Origin: Streptomyces pseudovenezuelae
GTDB lineage: Bacteria; Actinomycetota; Actinomycetes; Streptomycetales; Streptomycetaceae
Direction of reading: 5' to 3'
Length of the DNA: 64,000 nucleotides
Assembly: GCF_029892565.1 (NCBI RefSeq)
Contig: NZ_JARXVH010000008.1
Location: forward strand, 186,001 to 250,000
Shown here in pieces: positions 39,918 to 49,160 of this stretch (position 1 is its first letter; the number at the start of each line of letters is the position of its first letter). The notes under the pieces are model-generated. The model had not been told where the DNA came from. It saw only the letters and a list, made by a program, of their open reading frames with translations, and ran no database searches. Both the position numbers and the translations under genes were made by a program.

Positions 39918-42770
39918 GTGCAGAGCGTCCCTGCGGCAACACCGTCCGAGATCTCCGAACTGGCCCGCTGCTGTGCCGTCTTCCTCCCGGGCGATCCGGC
40001 GCGTACCGGCAGCGTCGCCTTCTGGCGGCCCGCCGGCACCGCTCCGCCTCTCGTCGCGACCGGATCCGTCGAGGAGCTGACCGTCGTCGTGCCCGGCGAC
40101 GACGGTGTCCGGCCGGCGAGCGTGCCCGCAGTCGTCCTGCCCGTGCGGGCGGCGCTGCCGGTGCTCACGCGCGCGCGTGCCGACGTGAACGGACACCGCG
40201 GGAGTGTGTTCTGGGGCGCGGCCTCCGTGCTGGCCCTGCAGTTCGTGGCACGGGGGTTGCTGCTGCCCGGCCTGTCCCCCGGCGACCACGACGCGTGGCG
40301 GGTGGGCCCGCTGCCCGCTGAGGACGTCGACCGCGTCCGCCGGCTGGCCGCCACCATGCCGCCCGAGGCGCACGCCGTGCCGGTCGACGGCTCGGTGCCG
40401 CCACGGCTGCCGGACCCGGAGCCGCTGCTGCGCGCCTTCCTCGACGCGGTGGCCGACACCCTGCCCCGCTCCCCCGCCGCCCCGCTCGTGACAGGCGGGC
40501 CCGCCTACGCGGCACGCGAGCCGCGGCACATGCCCGAGCAACGCGCCTGGGCCGCCGATATCTCCGCCGGCCACGACGCCGGCGTACGGGTCTCGCTGCG
40601 GATCGAGGTGCACGGCCTCGCGAGCGCAGCGCAGGACGAGGCGACGGTGTCCTTCCGGGCCGTCCCCCAGGTGCACGGCGTGAGCGATCCGACTCTCATG
40701 GCCGATGCCGCCGAGGTGTGGGGCGGGTCCGGCGTCTTCGGTCCACGTGCGCGTATGGACGCCCTGCTCGCGCTCCGTCGCGCGGCGCGGGCCTGGCCGC
40801 CGCTCGCGCCGTTGCTCTCGGCGAGTGTGCCGGACGCGGTCGAGCTGGCCGACGAGGAGGTCACCGAGCTCCTCGGAGCAGGCGCCCAGGCCCTGGCCAC
40901 GGCCGGTGTCGACGTGCACTGGCCGAAGGAGCTCGCCCGCGAGCTGACCACTCGTGCCGTGATCGGCCCGCCGGACGACGGACCGGCTACCGGGCGGACG
41001 GCCTCGGACGCGCCGTCGTTCCTGTCCGCCGACGCGCTGCTCGCCTTCGACTGGTGGTTCGCACTGGGCGATCAGCGGCTCACGCGCGAGGAGTTGGACC
41101 GGCTCGCCGAGGCCAATCGTCCCGTCGTGCGGCTGCGCGACCAGTGGGTCCTCGTGGACCCCCGTGAGGTCCGCCGCGCCCATAGCCGGCAGGAGCGCAA
41201 GATCACGCCCGTGGAGGCGCTGGGCGCCGCGCTGACGGGCTCCGCGGAGGCGGACGGCCAGTTGGTCGACGTACTGCCCACGGGGTGGCTGGCGGCCCTG
41301 CGGGAGCGGCTCGCGGACCCCGAGGCGCAGGAGCCCGTGGCGCAGCCCGCCGCGCTCGCGGCCACGCTGCGCGACTACCAGCGGCGGGGGCTGAGTTGGC
41401 TGGCCCGGATGACGTCCTTGGGGCTCGGGTGCTGTCTGGCTGACGACATGGGGCTCGGCAAGACGATCACGCTGATCGCGCTCCATCTGCACCGGCAGAC
41501 GGAGGAGGCGGCGGCCGGTCCTACGCTCGTGGTGTGTCCGACGTCCCTGCTGGGCAACTGGCAGCGCGAGATCGAGAGGTTCGCGCCGGGCACGCCCGTG
41601 CGTCGCTTCCACGGGGCGCGGCGCAGCCTGGAGGGCGTGGTCGACGGGGAGTTCGTGCTCACCACGTACGGGACGATGCGCCTGGACACGGCCCGGCTCG
41701 CCTCGTTGCCGTGGGGCATGGTCGTGGCGGACGAGGCGCAGCATGTGAAGAACCCGTACTCGTCGACCGCGCGGCAGCTGCGTTCCATCGGCGCACGCGC
41801 ACGCGTGGCGCTCACCGGCACTCCGGTGGAGAACAACCTGTCGGAGCTGTGGGCGATCCTCGACTGGACGACCCCTGGGCTGCTGGGCCGGCTCGGCACC
41901 TTCCGCACGCGGTACGCGCAGGCTGTCGAGGGCGGTCAGGACCCGGCGGCCGGTGAGCGGCTCGCGCGCCTCGTACAGCCGTTCCTGCTGCGGCGCCGCA
42001 AGTCGGATCCGGGGATCGCCCCCGAACTGCCGCCGAAGACCGAGACCGACCGCGCCGTGTCGCTGACCACGGAACAGGCCGGTCTGTACGAGGCGGTGGT
42101 GCGCGAGACGCTCGCGGAGATCTCGGGTTCCGACAGCATGGTGCGGCGCGGACTCGTGATGAAGCTGCTGACCGGGCTGAAGCAGATCTGCAACCACCCG
42201 GCGCAGTTCCTCAAGGAGGAGCGGCCGAAGATCGCCGGACGCTCCGGAAAGCTGGAGCTGCTCGACGAGTTGCTCGACACCATCCTCTCCGAGGAGGCGT
42301 CCGTCCTGGTGTTCACCCAGTACGTGCGCATGGCACGTCTCCTGGAGCGGCATCTGGCGGCCCGTGGCATCGGGACGCAGTTCCTGCACGGCGGGACGCC
42401 CGTCGCCGAGCGCGAGTCGATGGTGCGGCGTTTCCAGGACGGTGAAGTGCCGGTCTTCCTGCTGTCGTTGAAGGCCGCGGGCACCGGGCTGAACCTCACC
42501 CGGGCCGAGCACGTCGTGCACTACGACCGCTGGTGGAACCCGGCCGTCGAGGCGCAGGCCACGGACCGCGCGTACCGGATCGGCCAGACCAGGCCCGTGC
42601 AGGTGCACCGGCTGATCGCCGAGGGAACCATCGAGGACCGCATCGCCGAGATGCTCGGCCGAAAGAGAGAGCTGGCGGACGCGGTGCTGGGCTCCGGCGA
42701 GGCGGCGCTCACGGAACTGACGGACACGGAGCTGGCCGCTCTGGTCGAGCTGCGAGGGGGCGCGCGATGA
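39918..42770 (+). CDS. SNF2-family DNA helicase/translocase
   Basis: A 950-residue SNF2/Rad54-like protein with an actinobacterial N-terminal SNF2-associated domain (~1-480) and the two-lobed ATPase. Motif I is DDMGLGKTIT, motif II VVADEAQH, motif III LTGTPVENNLSELW; motifs V and VI are FLLSLKAAGTGLNLTRAEHVVHYDRWWNPAVEAQATDRAYRIGQ. The GTG at 39918 was chosen because the frame upstream reads through an unlikely region and AGGAG lies at 39901. It overlaps the SWIM gene by ATGA. The pair is a well-known actinobacterial module, probably acting in DNA repair or chromosome remodelling. Confidence 0.93.
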   Translation: MQSVPAATPSEISELARCCAVFLPGDPARTGSVAFWRPAGTAPPLVATGSVEELTVVVPGDDGVRPASVPAVVLPVRAALPVLTRARADVNGHRGSVFWGAASVLALQFVARGLLLPGLSPGDHDAWRVGPLPAEDVDRVRRLAATMPPEAHAVPVDGSVPPRLPDPEPLLRAFLDAVADTLPRSPAAPLVTGGPAYAAREPRHMPEQRAWAADISAGHDAGVRVSLRIEVHGLASAAQDEATVSFRAVPQVHGVSDPTLMADAAEVWGGSGVFGPRARMDALLALRRAARAWPPLAPLLSASVPDAVELADEEVTELLGAGAQALATAGVDVHWPKELARELTTRAVIGPPDDGPATGRTASDAPSFLSADALLAFDWWFALGDQRLTREELDRLAEANRPVVRLRDQWVLVDPREVRRAHSRQERKITPVEALGAALTGSAEADGQLVDVLPTGWLAALRERLADPEAQEPVAQPAALAATLRDYQRRGLSWLARMTSLGLGCCLADDMGLGKTITLIALHLHRQTEEAAAGPTLVVCPTSLLGNWQREIERFAPGTPVRRFHGARRSLEGVVDGEFVLTTYGTMRLDTARLASLPWGMVVADEAQHVKNPYSSTARQLRSIGARARVALTGTPVENNLSELWAILDWTTPGLLGRLGTFRTRYAQAVEGGQDPAAGERLARLVQPFLLRRRKSDPGIAPELPPKTETDRAVSLTTEQAGLYEAVVRETLAEISGSDSMVRRGLVMKLLTGLKQICNHPAQFLKEERPKIAGRSGKLELLDELLDTILSEEASVLVFTQYVRMARLLERHLAARGIGTQFLHGGTPVAERESMVRRFQDGEVPVFLLSLKAAGTGLNLTRAEHVVHYDRWWNPAVEAQATDRAYRIGQTRPVQVHRLIAEGTIEDRIAEMLGRKRELADAVLGSGEAALTELTDTELAALVELRGGAR

Positions 42771-44050
42771 ACGCGTACGACAGTGATGCGCACCGACGCG
42801 ACATGGAGCGGACGTTCGCCGCGCTGCCGCCCGCGGGCGGGCGAGGCTTCGCACGGACCTGGTGGGGCCAGGCGTGGCTGAAGGCGCTGGAGGACGCGGC
42901 ACTGGACTCGCAGCAACTCAAGGCGGGCCGCAGGCTCGCGCGCGCGGGAGCGGTGGGCGCCGTGTCCGTGCGTCCGGGGCGGATCACGGCCGTGGTCCAG
43001 GGCCGGGACCGCACGGCTCACCGGGCCGACGTCCTCTTGCAGGAACTCTCCGAGGAGCAGTGGGATCGGCTGCTGGAGATGACCGTCGAGCGGGCCGGGC
43101 ACGTGGCTGCGCTGCTGGACCGGGAGATGCCCCCGCACCTGGTCGAGGACGCGTCGGCCGCCGGCGTCGAACTGCTGCCGGGCATGGGCGAGTTGGAGCC
43201 GGAATGCGACTGCGACGCCTGGGACCACTGCGGGCACACGGCGGCCCTCTGCTACCAGCTGGCGCGGCTGCTGGACGAGGACCCCTTCGTCCTGCTGCTG
43301 ATACGCGGACGGGCCGAACGCGCCCTCCTGGACGAACTCCAGGCCCGTAGCGCCGCCCCTGTCGAGGCGCCTGCCGGACCGCAGGGAGTGGATGCCGCCG
43401 AGGCCTACGCGGCCGGCGACATCCTGCCGCCACTGCCGGCCCCGCCGGAGCTGCCCGCGTCACCCGGTGTGCCGCCCTCCTTGGACACCGAAGTCCAGCC
43501 CGGCCCGGGCATCGATCCGGCCGCGCTGCGCCACCTGATCGCCCGGACGGCGGTGGAGGCACGTCGGCTGCTCGCCGAGGCTCTCCGCGCCGGACCGGAA
43601 CAGCCGGGCGCCGAGGCGGAGTTGACGGTTGGCCAGGATGCCGTCCGGCTGGCCGTCGATGCTCTGGACGAGGCGGTCGTGGACCGGCTGGCCCACGGGT
43701 CGGGGCGTAGCCGGGACGATTTGACGGCGGCCGTAGGGGCTTGGCGCGTGGGTGGTGCCGCCTCGTTGTCCGCGCTGGAGGAGGAGTGGTCGGTCACGGG
43801 CGAAACGCTCGCACGCACGCGTGCGGCTCTGGAGTCGGCGTGGGACGAGGAGGAACGTCCGGCGCTGCGGATGCGGGGCAACCGGTGGACCGTCGTCGGC
43901 GCACCCGCCCAGCTGCGTCTGGGGCAAGACGGTCGCTGGTGGCCGTATCGCAGGGAACAGGGGCGCTGGGTGCCCGTCTCGGGCACGTCCCGGGATCCGG
44001 CGACCGCCCTGGCCGCCCTGGAGCCGACACCCGGGGAGGAACGCTCCTGA
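42767..44050 (+). CDS. SWIM zinc-finger protein, partner of the SNF2 helicase
   Basis: A 427-residue protein with a SWIM zinc finger CDCDAWDHCGHTAALCY (~residues 145-162), whose C-x-C...C-x-H pattern binds zinc and DNA or protein. The start reads ERTFAALPPAGGRGFARTWWGQAWLKALED, typical for SNF2-associated SWIM proteins, and the C-terminal half is helical and Ala-rich with a Pro-rich linker (~200-240). Translational coupling (ATGA) with the helicase indicates a complex or shared pathway. There is no downstream partner; the next gene is a secreted protein on the same strand. Confidence 0.9.
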   Translation: MNAYDSDAHRRDMERTFAALPPAGGRGFARTWWGQAWLKALEDAALDSQQLKAGRRLARAGAVGAVSVRPGRITAVVQGRDRTAHRADVLLQELSEEQWDRLLEMTVERAGHVAALLDREMPPHLVEDASAAGVELLPGMGELEPECDCDAWDHCGHTAALCYQLARLLDEDPFVLLLIRGRAERALLDELQARSAAPVEAPAGPQGVDAAEAYAAGDILPPLPAPPELPASPGVPPSLDTEVQPGPGIDPAALRHLIARTAVEARRLLAEALRAGPEQPGAEAELTVGQDAVRLAVDALDEAVVDRLAHGSGRSRDDLTAAVGAWRVGGAASLSALEEEWSVTGETLARTRAALESAWDEEERPALRMRGNRWTVVGAPAQLRLGQDGRWWPYRREQGRWVPVSGTSRDPATALAALEPTPGEERS

Positions 44051-44329
44051 GACGGGCGTCTCGCCGGCGCAGGCAGCCAGACGGCGCCGGGCGCTTACCC
44101 CTCCTGGGGCGAGACGGTGCCGCGGCGCTCGTGCCGCCTGACGGTGCCTCGGCACTCATGGACAGCGCCTGACCCGCAACAGGGCGTGCCCGTCGGCACC
44201 CTCCCCGGCGGTACCGGCGGCCCGCATGCTTGGGCAGCCGACGCCCCCAGTTCACCTCTCGGTAGCGCCGCGTTCGCCACAGGGCCCAAATCTGGCCGCT
44301 GTCTGCAAAGTTGTCCTTCAGGAGGCCCG

Positions 44330-45670
44330 ATGTCCCCGCACACCACCGGCCCGCACCGCATCAGACGTTCCGTCGCGGCAGGTGTTCCGCTCGCCGTGAT
44401 CGCGGCCCTCGTGGCGGCAGGTCCGGCCATCGGCGCCCCGTCGCGGACCGCGCACGTCATACACACGGCCACTCTCGGCGACATCCCGCTCGGGACGTTC
44501 AGCAACTCCCTGCTGCCCGGCACCGTGGCCAACGACCGGGGCGTCGACCTCGGCGGCATCGGCAGCGACATCTATCCGACGGGCCACAAGGGCGAGTTCT
44601 GGACGGTCACGGACCGCGGGCCCAACGGCCAGATCAAGGTGTCCGGGAAGAAACGCCGTACGTTCCCGGTGCCCGGGTTCGATCCGGCGATCGTGAAGAT
44701 CCGGGTGTCCGGGAGCTCCGTGAAGGTGCTGGACGCGATCCCGATCACCACCTCCTCCGGGAAGGCCGTCACCGGGCTGTCGAACCAGGAGGGGCGGGAC
44801 GAGCCGCCGTACTCCTACGACGCCCAGACCGCGTTGTCGTACAACCCGAACGGGCTGGACACCGAGGGCATCGTGCGTGCCGCGGACGGGAGTTTCTGGC
44901 TCGTCGACGAGTACGGGCCCTCGATCGTCCACGTCTCCGCGCGCGGGAAGGTGCTCACGCGGTACGTCCCCAAGGGACTGCACCTCACCGGCGCCGACTA
45001 CCCGGTGGTGGAGGCCCTGCCGGCGGTCTACCTGCACCGGCAGATCAACCGCGGCTTCGAGGGACTCACCCAACTGCCCGGCGGCGACCTGGTGATCGCC
45101 CTGCAGAGCCCGCTGTCGGTGCCGGACGACGACACCGCGGAGGCCTCGCTCAACACCCGCCTGCTGCGCTTCTCGCCCAAGAAGAAGGCGGTCACCGCCG
45201 AGTACGCGTACCGCTTCGACCCGGTGGACGTCGTGGACCCGAGCGAGGACGACACCTCCGAGCTGAAGATCTCCTCGGTCGTCGCCCTGGACGGCGACCG
45301 ACTGCTCGTCGAGGAGCGCACCGACAAGGCGGCGCGGCTGCAGGTGGTCAAGCTCGGGCGGAGCGCGAACATCCTGGGCGGCGCCTACGACGACGACTCG
45401 GCGTCGCCTTCTTTGGAGGAGCTCGACGACCCGGCCGTCGCCGGTGTCCCGGTGCTCGCCAAGAAGCTGGTCGTCGATCTGGGCACGGTCGCCGGTGTGC
45501 CCCAGAAGATCGAGGGCGTCGCGCGCGTGGACTGCGACACGATCGCCCTCATCAATGACAACGACTTCGGCATGACGGACGGCGCGGAGGCCTTCGACGC
45601 GCAGGGTCGGCTGGTCGACAGCGGGATCGAGACGACGGTTACCTACGTGCGGTTGCCGCACGGGATCTGA
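44330..45670 (+). CDS. Secreted phytase-like esterase domain protein
   Basis: A 446-residue exported protein with a Sec signal peptide (residues ~1-36, RIRRSVAAGVPLAVIAALVAAGPAIGA) and an esterase-like/phytase-like beta-propeller: GVDLGGIGSDIYPTGHKGEFWTVTDRGPNG, NPNGLDTEGIVRAADGSFWLVDEYGPSIVHVSARG, RGFEGLTQLPGGDLVIALQSPL, LLVEERTDKAARLQVVKL and a final IALINDNDFG. The propeller pattern W.V.DRG and W.VDEYGP is diagnostic. It probably hydrolyses phosphoesters outside the cell. The ribosome site AGGAGG at 44320-44325 fixes the ATG at 44330. It converges on the Pro/Ser-rich gene, stops seven bases apart. Confidence 0.88.
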   Translation: MSPHTTGPHRIRRSVAAGVPLAVIAALVAAGPAIGAPSRTAHVIHTATLGDIPLGTFSNSLLPGTVANDRGVDLGGIGSDIYPTGHKGEFWTVTDRGPNGQIKVSGKKRRTFPVPGFDPAIVKIRVSGSSVKVLDAIPITTSSGKAVTGLSNQEGRDEPPYSYDAQTALSYNPNGLDTEGIVRAADGSFWLVDEYGPSIVHVSARGKVLTRYVPKGLHLTGADYPVVEALPAVYLHRQINRGFEGLTQLPGGDLVIALQSPLSVPDDDTAEASLNTRLLRFSPKKKAVTAEYAYRFDPVDVVDPSEDDTSELKISSVVALDGDRLLVEERTDKAARLQVVKLGRSANILGGAYDDDSASPSLEELDDPAVAGVPVLAKKLVVDLGTVAGVPQKIEGVARVDCDTIALINDNDFGMTDGAEAFDAQGRLVDSGIETTVTYVRLPHGI

Positions 45671-45677
45671 ACCGACG

Positions 45678-46181
45678 TCACGGCAGGTCGATGTCCCCCA
45701 GGGACGGGATCAGGGATTCGATCCCGCTCGGAAGATCGCTCGGAAGGTCGCTCGGAAAGCCACTGGGCAGCCCACTCGGCAGCTCGCTGGGCAACTTGCT
45801 CGGCAGCGCGGTCGGAATGCTCAGGGACGGTGAGGGCGAGGCACTGGAGCCGGCGCTGGTTTCGGCGGGTGACTTCTTGTCGGGCGAGCCGTGGTTGCCG
45901 GTGGCCATCAGCGCGATGGCGACCACGGCAGCGACCGCCACGACCCCGATCAGCAGGATGACGAGCGGGTTCCGGCGCTTCCTGGGCGGCTCCTGCGGCG
46001 GCTGCCAATCTCCCTGCGTGGGAGGTTCGTAGCCGCCCGGAGGCGGGCCGTAGCCTCCCCCGGTCCCATGGGCGCCGTAACCGGGGCCGTAGTCGTCGGA
46101 TGGTGGTCCGAAGCCACCGCCGGGAGGCGGCGTACCGCCCGGCGGTCCGGGCGGCTGAGGCGGTACGGGCGGCATGGCCAT
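45678..46181 (-). CDS. Pro/Gly-rich single-pass membrane protein with degenerate LPS repeats
   Basis: A 167-residue protein. A cytoplasmic Pro/Gly/Tyr-rich start (~1-70, with GYGPPPGGYEPP units) is followed by a basic stop (RKRR), one membrane helix (NPLVILLIGVVAVAAVVAIALMA) and an outside tail. The tail has Ser/Pro-rich and tetrapeptide-like LPS repeats (about eight units of x-L/F-P-S: TALPS, KLPS, ELPS, GLPS, GFPS, DLPS, DLPS). The DNA of the repeats (45725-45820) is itself repetitive. The ATG at 46181 is chosen; the ATG at 46175 is an alternative. Function unknown; similar disordered membrane proteins are common in Streptomyces. Confidence 0.75.
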   Translation of the reverse strand: MAMPPVPPQPPGPPGGTPPPGGGFGPPSDDYGPGYGAHGTGGGYGPPPGGYEPPTQGDWQPPQEPPRKRRNPLVILLIGVVAVAAVVAIALMATGNHGSPDKKSPAETSAGSSASPSPSLSIPTALPSKLPSELPSGLPSGFPSDLPSDLPSGIESLIPSLGDIDLP

Positions 46182-46276
46182 ACCGTCCAGAGTCGCCTCG
46201 GAACAGACATCGTGCGACCCCCACGCGGAAGTTGATACGGGCCCATGCCGTGGACCGCACCATTCCGCAGCAAACA

Positions 46277-46326
46277 CGCACGCACGCGTATGTGCGTCAC
46301 CTCGAGCACACACGCGTGCGCGTGCG
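46277..46326. terminator. Imperfect long stem-loop downstream of xylA
   Basis: Left arm CGCACGCACGCGT (46277-46289) pairs with right arm ACGCGTGCGCGTGCG (46312-46326) with one two-base bulge and a 22-base loop. It begins 11 bases after the xylA stop (46337, minus strand), in the right place for its terminator. Confidence 0.6.
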
Positions 46327-46336
46327 GAACGCGGTG

Positions 46337-47503
46337 TCAGCCGCGGGCCCCCAGCAGGTGGTCCATGGCCAGCTGGTCGAGGTGCTCGAAGGCCATCCCG
46401 CGCCCGGCGGTGGCCTCGATGTCGAACTCCTCGAACGCGGTGCGGTCCGCGAGCAGCGATTGCAGGCCGTCCGCGGCGGTCGGCTGCGCCAGCTCGTCCA
46501 GGCGCGAGGCCCTCAGGGCCTCCTGGACCTCAGGGTCGGCGCGGAAGGCGGCGGTGCGGTCCTTGAGGATGAGGTAGTTGCGCATGCAGCCCGCCGCCGA
46601 GGCCCACACGCCGTCGAGGTCCTCGGTCCGCGGCGGCTTGAAGTCGAAGTGGCGGGGACCGGCGTAACCGGCGGTCTCCAGGAGGTCGACCAGCCAGAAG
46701 GCGGCACGCAGGTCACCGGCGCCGAAGCGCAGGTCCTGGTCGTACTTGATGCCGGACTGGCCGTTGAGGTCGATGTGGAAGAGCTTGCCCGCCCACAGGG
46801 CCTGCGCGATGCCGTGCGGGAAGTTCAGCCCGGCCATCTGCTCGTGGCCGACCTCGGGGTTGACCCCGTAGAGCTCGGGGCGCTCCAGGCGCTCGATGAA
46901 CGCGAGGGCGTGGCCGACGGTCGGCAGGAGGATGTCGCCGCGCGGCTCGTTCGGCTTGGGCTCGATCGCGAAGCGCAGGTCGTAGCCCTGGGAGGTGACG
47001 TACTCACCGAGGAGGTCGAAGCCCTCCTTCATGCGGTCGAGGGCCACGCGTACGTCCTTGGCGGCGCCGGACTCGGCGCCCTCGCGGCCGCCCCAGGCGA
47101 CGTAGGTCTGCGCGCCGAGTTCGACCGCCAGGTCGATGTTGCGGATGGTCTTGCGCAGCGCGTAACGGCGCACGTCGCGGTCGTTGGCGGTGAACGCGCC
47201 GTCCTTGAAGACGGGGTGGGTGAAGAGGTTGGTGGTGGCCATCGGCACCTTCATGCCGGTGGCGTCGAGGGCCTGGCGGAAGCGCTTGATGTGCGACTCG
47301 CGCTCGCTGTCCGAGGACCCGAAGGGAATGAGGTCGTCGTCGTGGAAGGTGACACCGTGGGCGCCGAGCTCGGCCAGGCGCTGCACCGACTCTACGGGGT
47401 CGAGGGCACGCCGCGTGGCGTCGCCGAACGGGTCCCTTCCCTGCCAGCCGACGGTCCACAGCCCGAAGGTGAACCTGTCGTCGGGGGTGGGCTGGTAGCT
47501 CAT
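46337..47503 (-). CDS. xylA: Xylose isomerase
   Basis: A 388-residue TIM-barrel enzyme converting D-xylose to D-xylulose (and glucose to fructose). The active-site residues of Streptomyces xylose isomerases are all present and at the usual numbers: His54 and Asp57 in VTFHDDDLIPFG, Glu181 and Lys183 in AIEPKPNEPRG, Glu217 and His220 in NPEVGHEQMAGLNFPHG, and the metal-binding FHIDLNGQ. It is divergent from xylB with a 180-base gap that carries an AT-rich inverted repeat, and a ROK repressor follows xylB. Ribosome site AAGGAG upstream of the ATG. Confidence 0.98.
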   Translation of the reverse strand: MSYQPTPDDRFTFGLWTVGWQGRDPFGDATRRALDPVESVQRLAELGAHGVTFHDDDLIPFGSSDSERESHIKRFRQALDATGMKVPMATTNLFTHPVFKDGAFTANDRDVRRYALRKTIRNIDLAVELGAQTYVAWGGREGAESGAAKDVRVALDRMKEGFDLLGEYVTSQGYDLRFAIEPKPNEPRGDILLPTVGHALAFIERLERPELYGVNPEVGHEQMAGLNFPHGIAQALWAGKLFHIDLNGQSGIKYDQDLRFGAGDLRAAFWLVDLLETAGYAGPRHFDFKPPRTEDLDGVWASAAGCMRNYLILKDRTAAFRADPEVQEALRASRLDELAQPTAADGLQSLLADRTAFEEFDIEATAGRGMAFEHLDQLAMDHLLGARG

Positions 47504-47527
47504 GCCGCGGCTCCTTGCTCGCTTGCG

Positions 47528-47558
47528 ACTATTTCGTCATGGCGGTTTACAAATTAGT
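47528..47558. promoter_or_regulatory. Candidate operator between xylA and xylB
   Basis: Near-perfect inverted repeat ACTATTTCGT / ACAAATTAGT (8 of 10 bases match as an inverted pair), half-site centres 21 bp apart, in the only AT-rich patch of the 180-base gap between the divergent genes. ROK-family xylose repressors bind such spaced palindromes; the repressor gene is 1.6 kb away. Confidence 0.6.
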
Positions 47559-47683
47559 ATGCGGACGCAGCCCTGGGAAGGGAGAAGATGTCCCCGAAGG
47601 GGTGCGGTCCGGGTCGCCCAGGCCCTGGCGCCCTCGAAATAGCAGGTCAGAGCCCGCAGAGCCGCGGAAAAAGGGAGAGCCCG

Positions 47684-49123
47684 ATGTCAGCAGCCGAGGG
47701 TCCGCTCGTCGTCGGCGTGGACACGTCCACCCAGTCCACCAAGGCGCTCGTCGTCGACGCGGCCACCGGCCGGATCGTCGCGAGCGGTCAGGCCCCGCAC
47801 ACCGTCTCCTCCGGGGCGGGCCGCGAGAGCGACCCCCGTCAGTGGTGGGAGGCCCTGTGCGAGGCGTTGCACCAGTGCGGCGACGCGGCCCACGAGGCGG
47901 CGGCAGTGTCGATCGGCGGCCAGCAGCACGGTCTGGTGACGCTGGACGAGCGCGGCGAGCCGGTACGCCCAGCCCTGCTGTGGAACGACGTGCGCTCGGC
48001 GCCGCAGGCCCGCCGGCTGATCGAGGAGCTGGGTGGCCCGAAGGCGTGGGCGGAACGCACCGGAAGCGTGCCCGGCGCGTCCTTCACGGTCACGAAGTGG
48101 GCCTGGCTGGCCGAGCACGAGCCGGAGGCGGTCCGTGCCACGAAGGCCGTGCGGCTCCCCCACGACTACCTCACCGAGCGCCTCACGGGGCAGGGCACGA
48201 CCGACCGCGGTGACGCCTCCGGTACGGGCTGGTGGGCAGCCGGGACGGAGTCGTACGACCAGGAGACCCTCGCGCACGTGGGCCTCGATCCCGCGCTGCT
48301 GCCGCGCGTGGTGCGGCCCGGCGAGGTGGCGGGGACCGTGCGGGGCAGCCATGAACTGCCGTTCTCGAAGGGCACCTTGGTCGCGCCGGGCACCGGCGAC
48401 AACGCGGCCGCCTCGCTCGGCCTCGGGCTGCGTCCCGGCACGCCGGTGCTCAGCCTCGGCACGTCGGGCACGGTGTACGCCGTCTCCAGGCGACGCCCCG
48501 CCGACCCGACGGGGACGGTGGCGGGCTTCGCCGACGCCCACGGGGACTGGCTGCCGCTGGCCTGCACGCTGAACTGCACGCTCGCCGTCGACCGCGTGGC
48601 GGCCCTGCTGGGCCTCGACCGTGAGGCCGTCGAACCCGTCACCGGCGTCACGCTCCTGCCCTACCTGGACGGCGAGCGCACGCCGAACCTGCCGAACGCC
48701 TCGGGTCTGCTGCACGGGCTGCGCCACGACACGACCGGGGGCCAGGTGCTGCAGGCCGCCTACGACGGCGCGGTGCACTCCCTGCTCGGGGCGCTCGACC
48801 TGGTCCTCGACGAGGACGCGGACCGCTCGGCCCCGCTGCTGCTGATCGGCGGCGGCGCCCGGGGCGCGGCCTGGCAGCAGACCGTACGCCGGTTGTCGGG
48901 CCGTGCCGTCCAGGTGCCCGAGGCCAAGGAGTTGGTGGCGCTCGGCGCCGCGGCGCAGGCGGCGGGCGTGCTGACCGGTGAGGACCCGGCCGCCGTCGCC
49001 CGACGCTGGAACACGGCCGCAGGGCCGGTGCTCGACGCGGTGGAGCGGGACGAGGAGACGCTGGCCAGGATCGCCGGGGTACTCTCCGACGCGGCCCCGC
49101 TGCTGGAGCGGGGGACCGACTGA
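47684..49123 (+). CDS. xylB: Xylulokinase
   Basis: A 479-residue FGGY-family kinase phosphorylating D-xylulose. N-terminal phosphate-binding VVGVDTSTQSTKALVVD (~9-25), AVSIGGQQHGLV and LLWNDVRS (substrate pocket), PHDYLTERLTG, the second ATP site GDNAAASLGLGL and GTSGTVYA, and PYLDGERTPNLPNASG with LLLIGGGARGAAWQQ. These are the full FGGY signatures. The ribosome site AAGGGAGAG at 47671 supports the ATG at 47684. It is the first gene of xylB-ROK; the repressor starts 37 bases later. Confidence 0.97.
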   Translation: MSAAEGPLVVGVDTSTQSTKALVVDAATGRIVASGQAPHTVSSGAGRESDPRQWWEALCEALHQCGDAAHEAAAVSIGGQQHGLVTLDERGEPVRPALLWNDVRSAPQARRLIEELGGPKAWAERTGSVPGASFTVTKWAWLAEHEPEAVRATKAVRLPHDYLTERLTGQGTTDRGDASGTGWWAAGTESYDQETLAHVGLDPALLPRVVRPGEVAGTVRGSHELPFSKGTLVAPGTGDNAAASLGLGLRPGTPVLSLGTSGTVYAVSRRRPADPTGTVAGFADAHGDWLPLACTLNCTLAVDRVAALLGLDREAVEPVTGVTLLPYLDGERTPNLPNASGLLHGLRHDTTGGQVLQAAYDGAVHSLLGALDLVLDEDADRSAPLLLIGGGARGAAWQQTVRRLSGRAVQVPEAKELVALGAAAQAAGVLTGEDPAAVARRWNTAAGPVLDAVERDEETLARIAGVLSDAAPLLERGTD

Positions 49124-49160
49124 GCTCCCCGACGGACGGCGACCGAGGACTGACGCAGGC

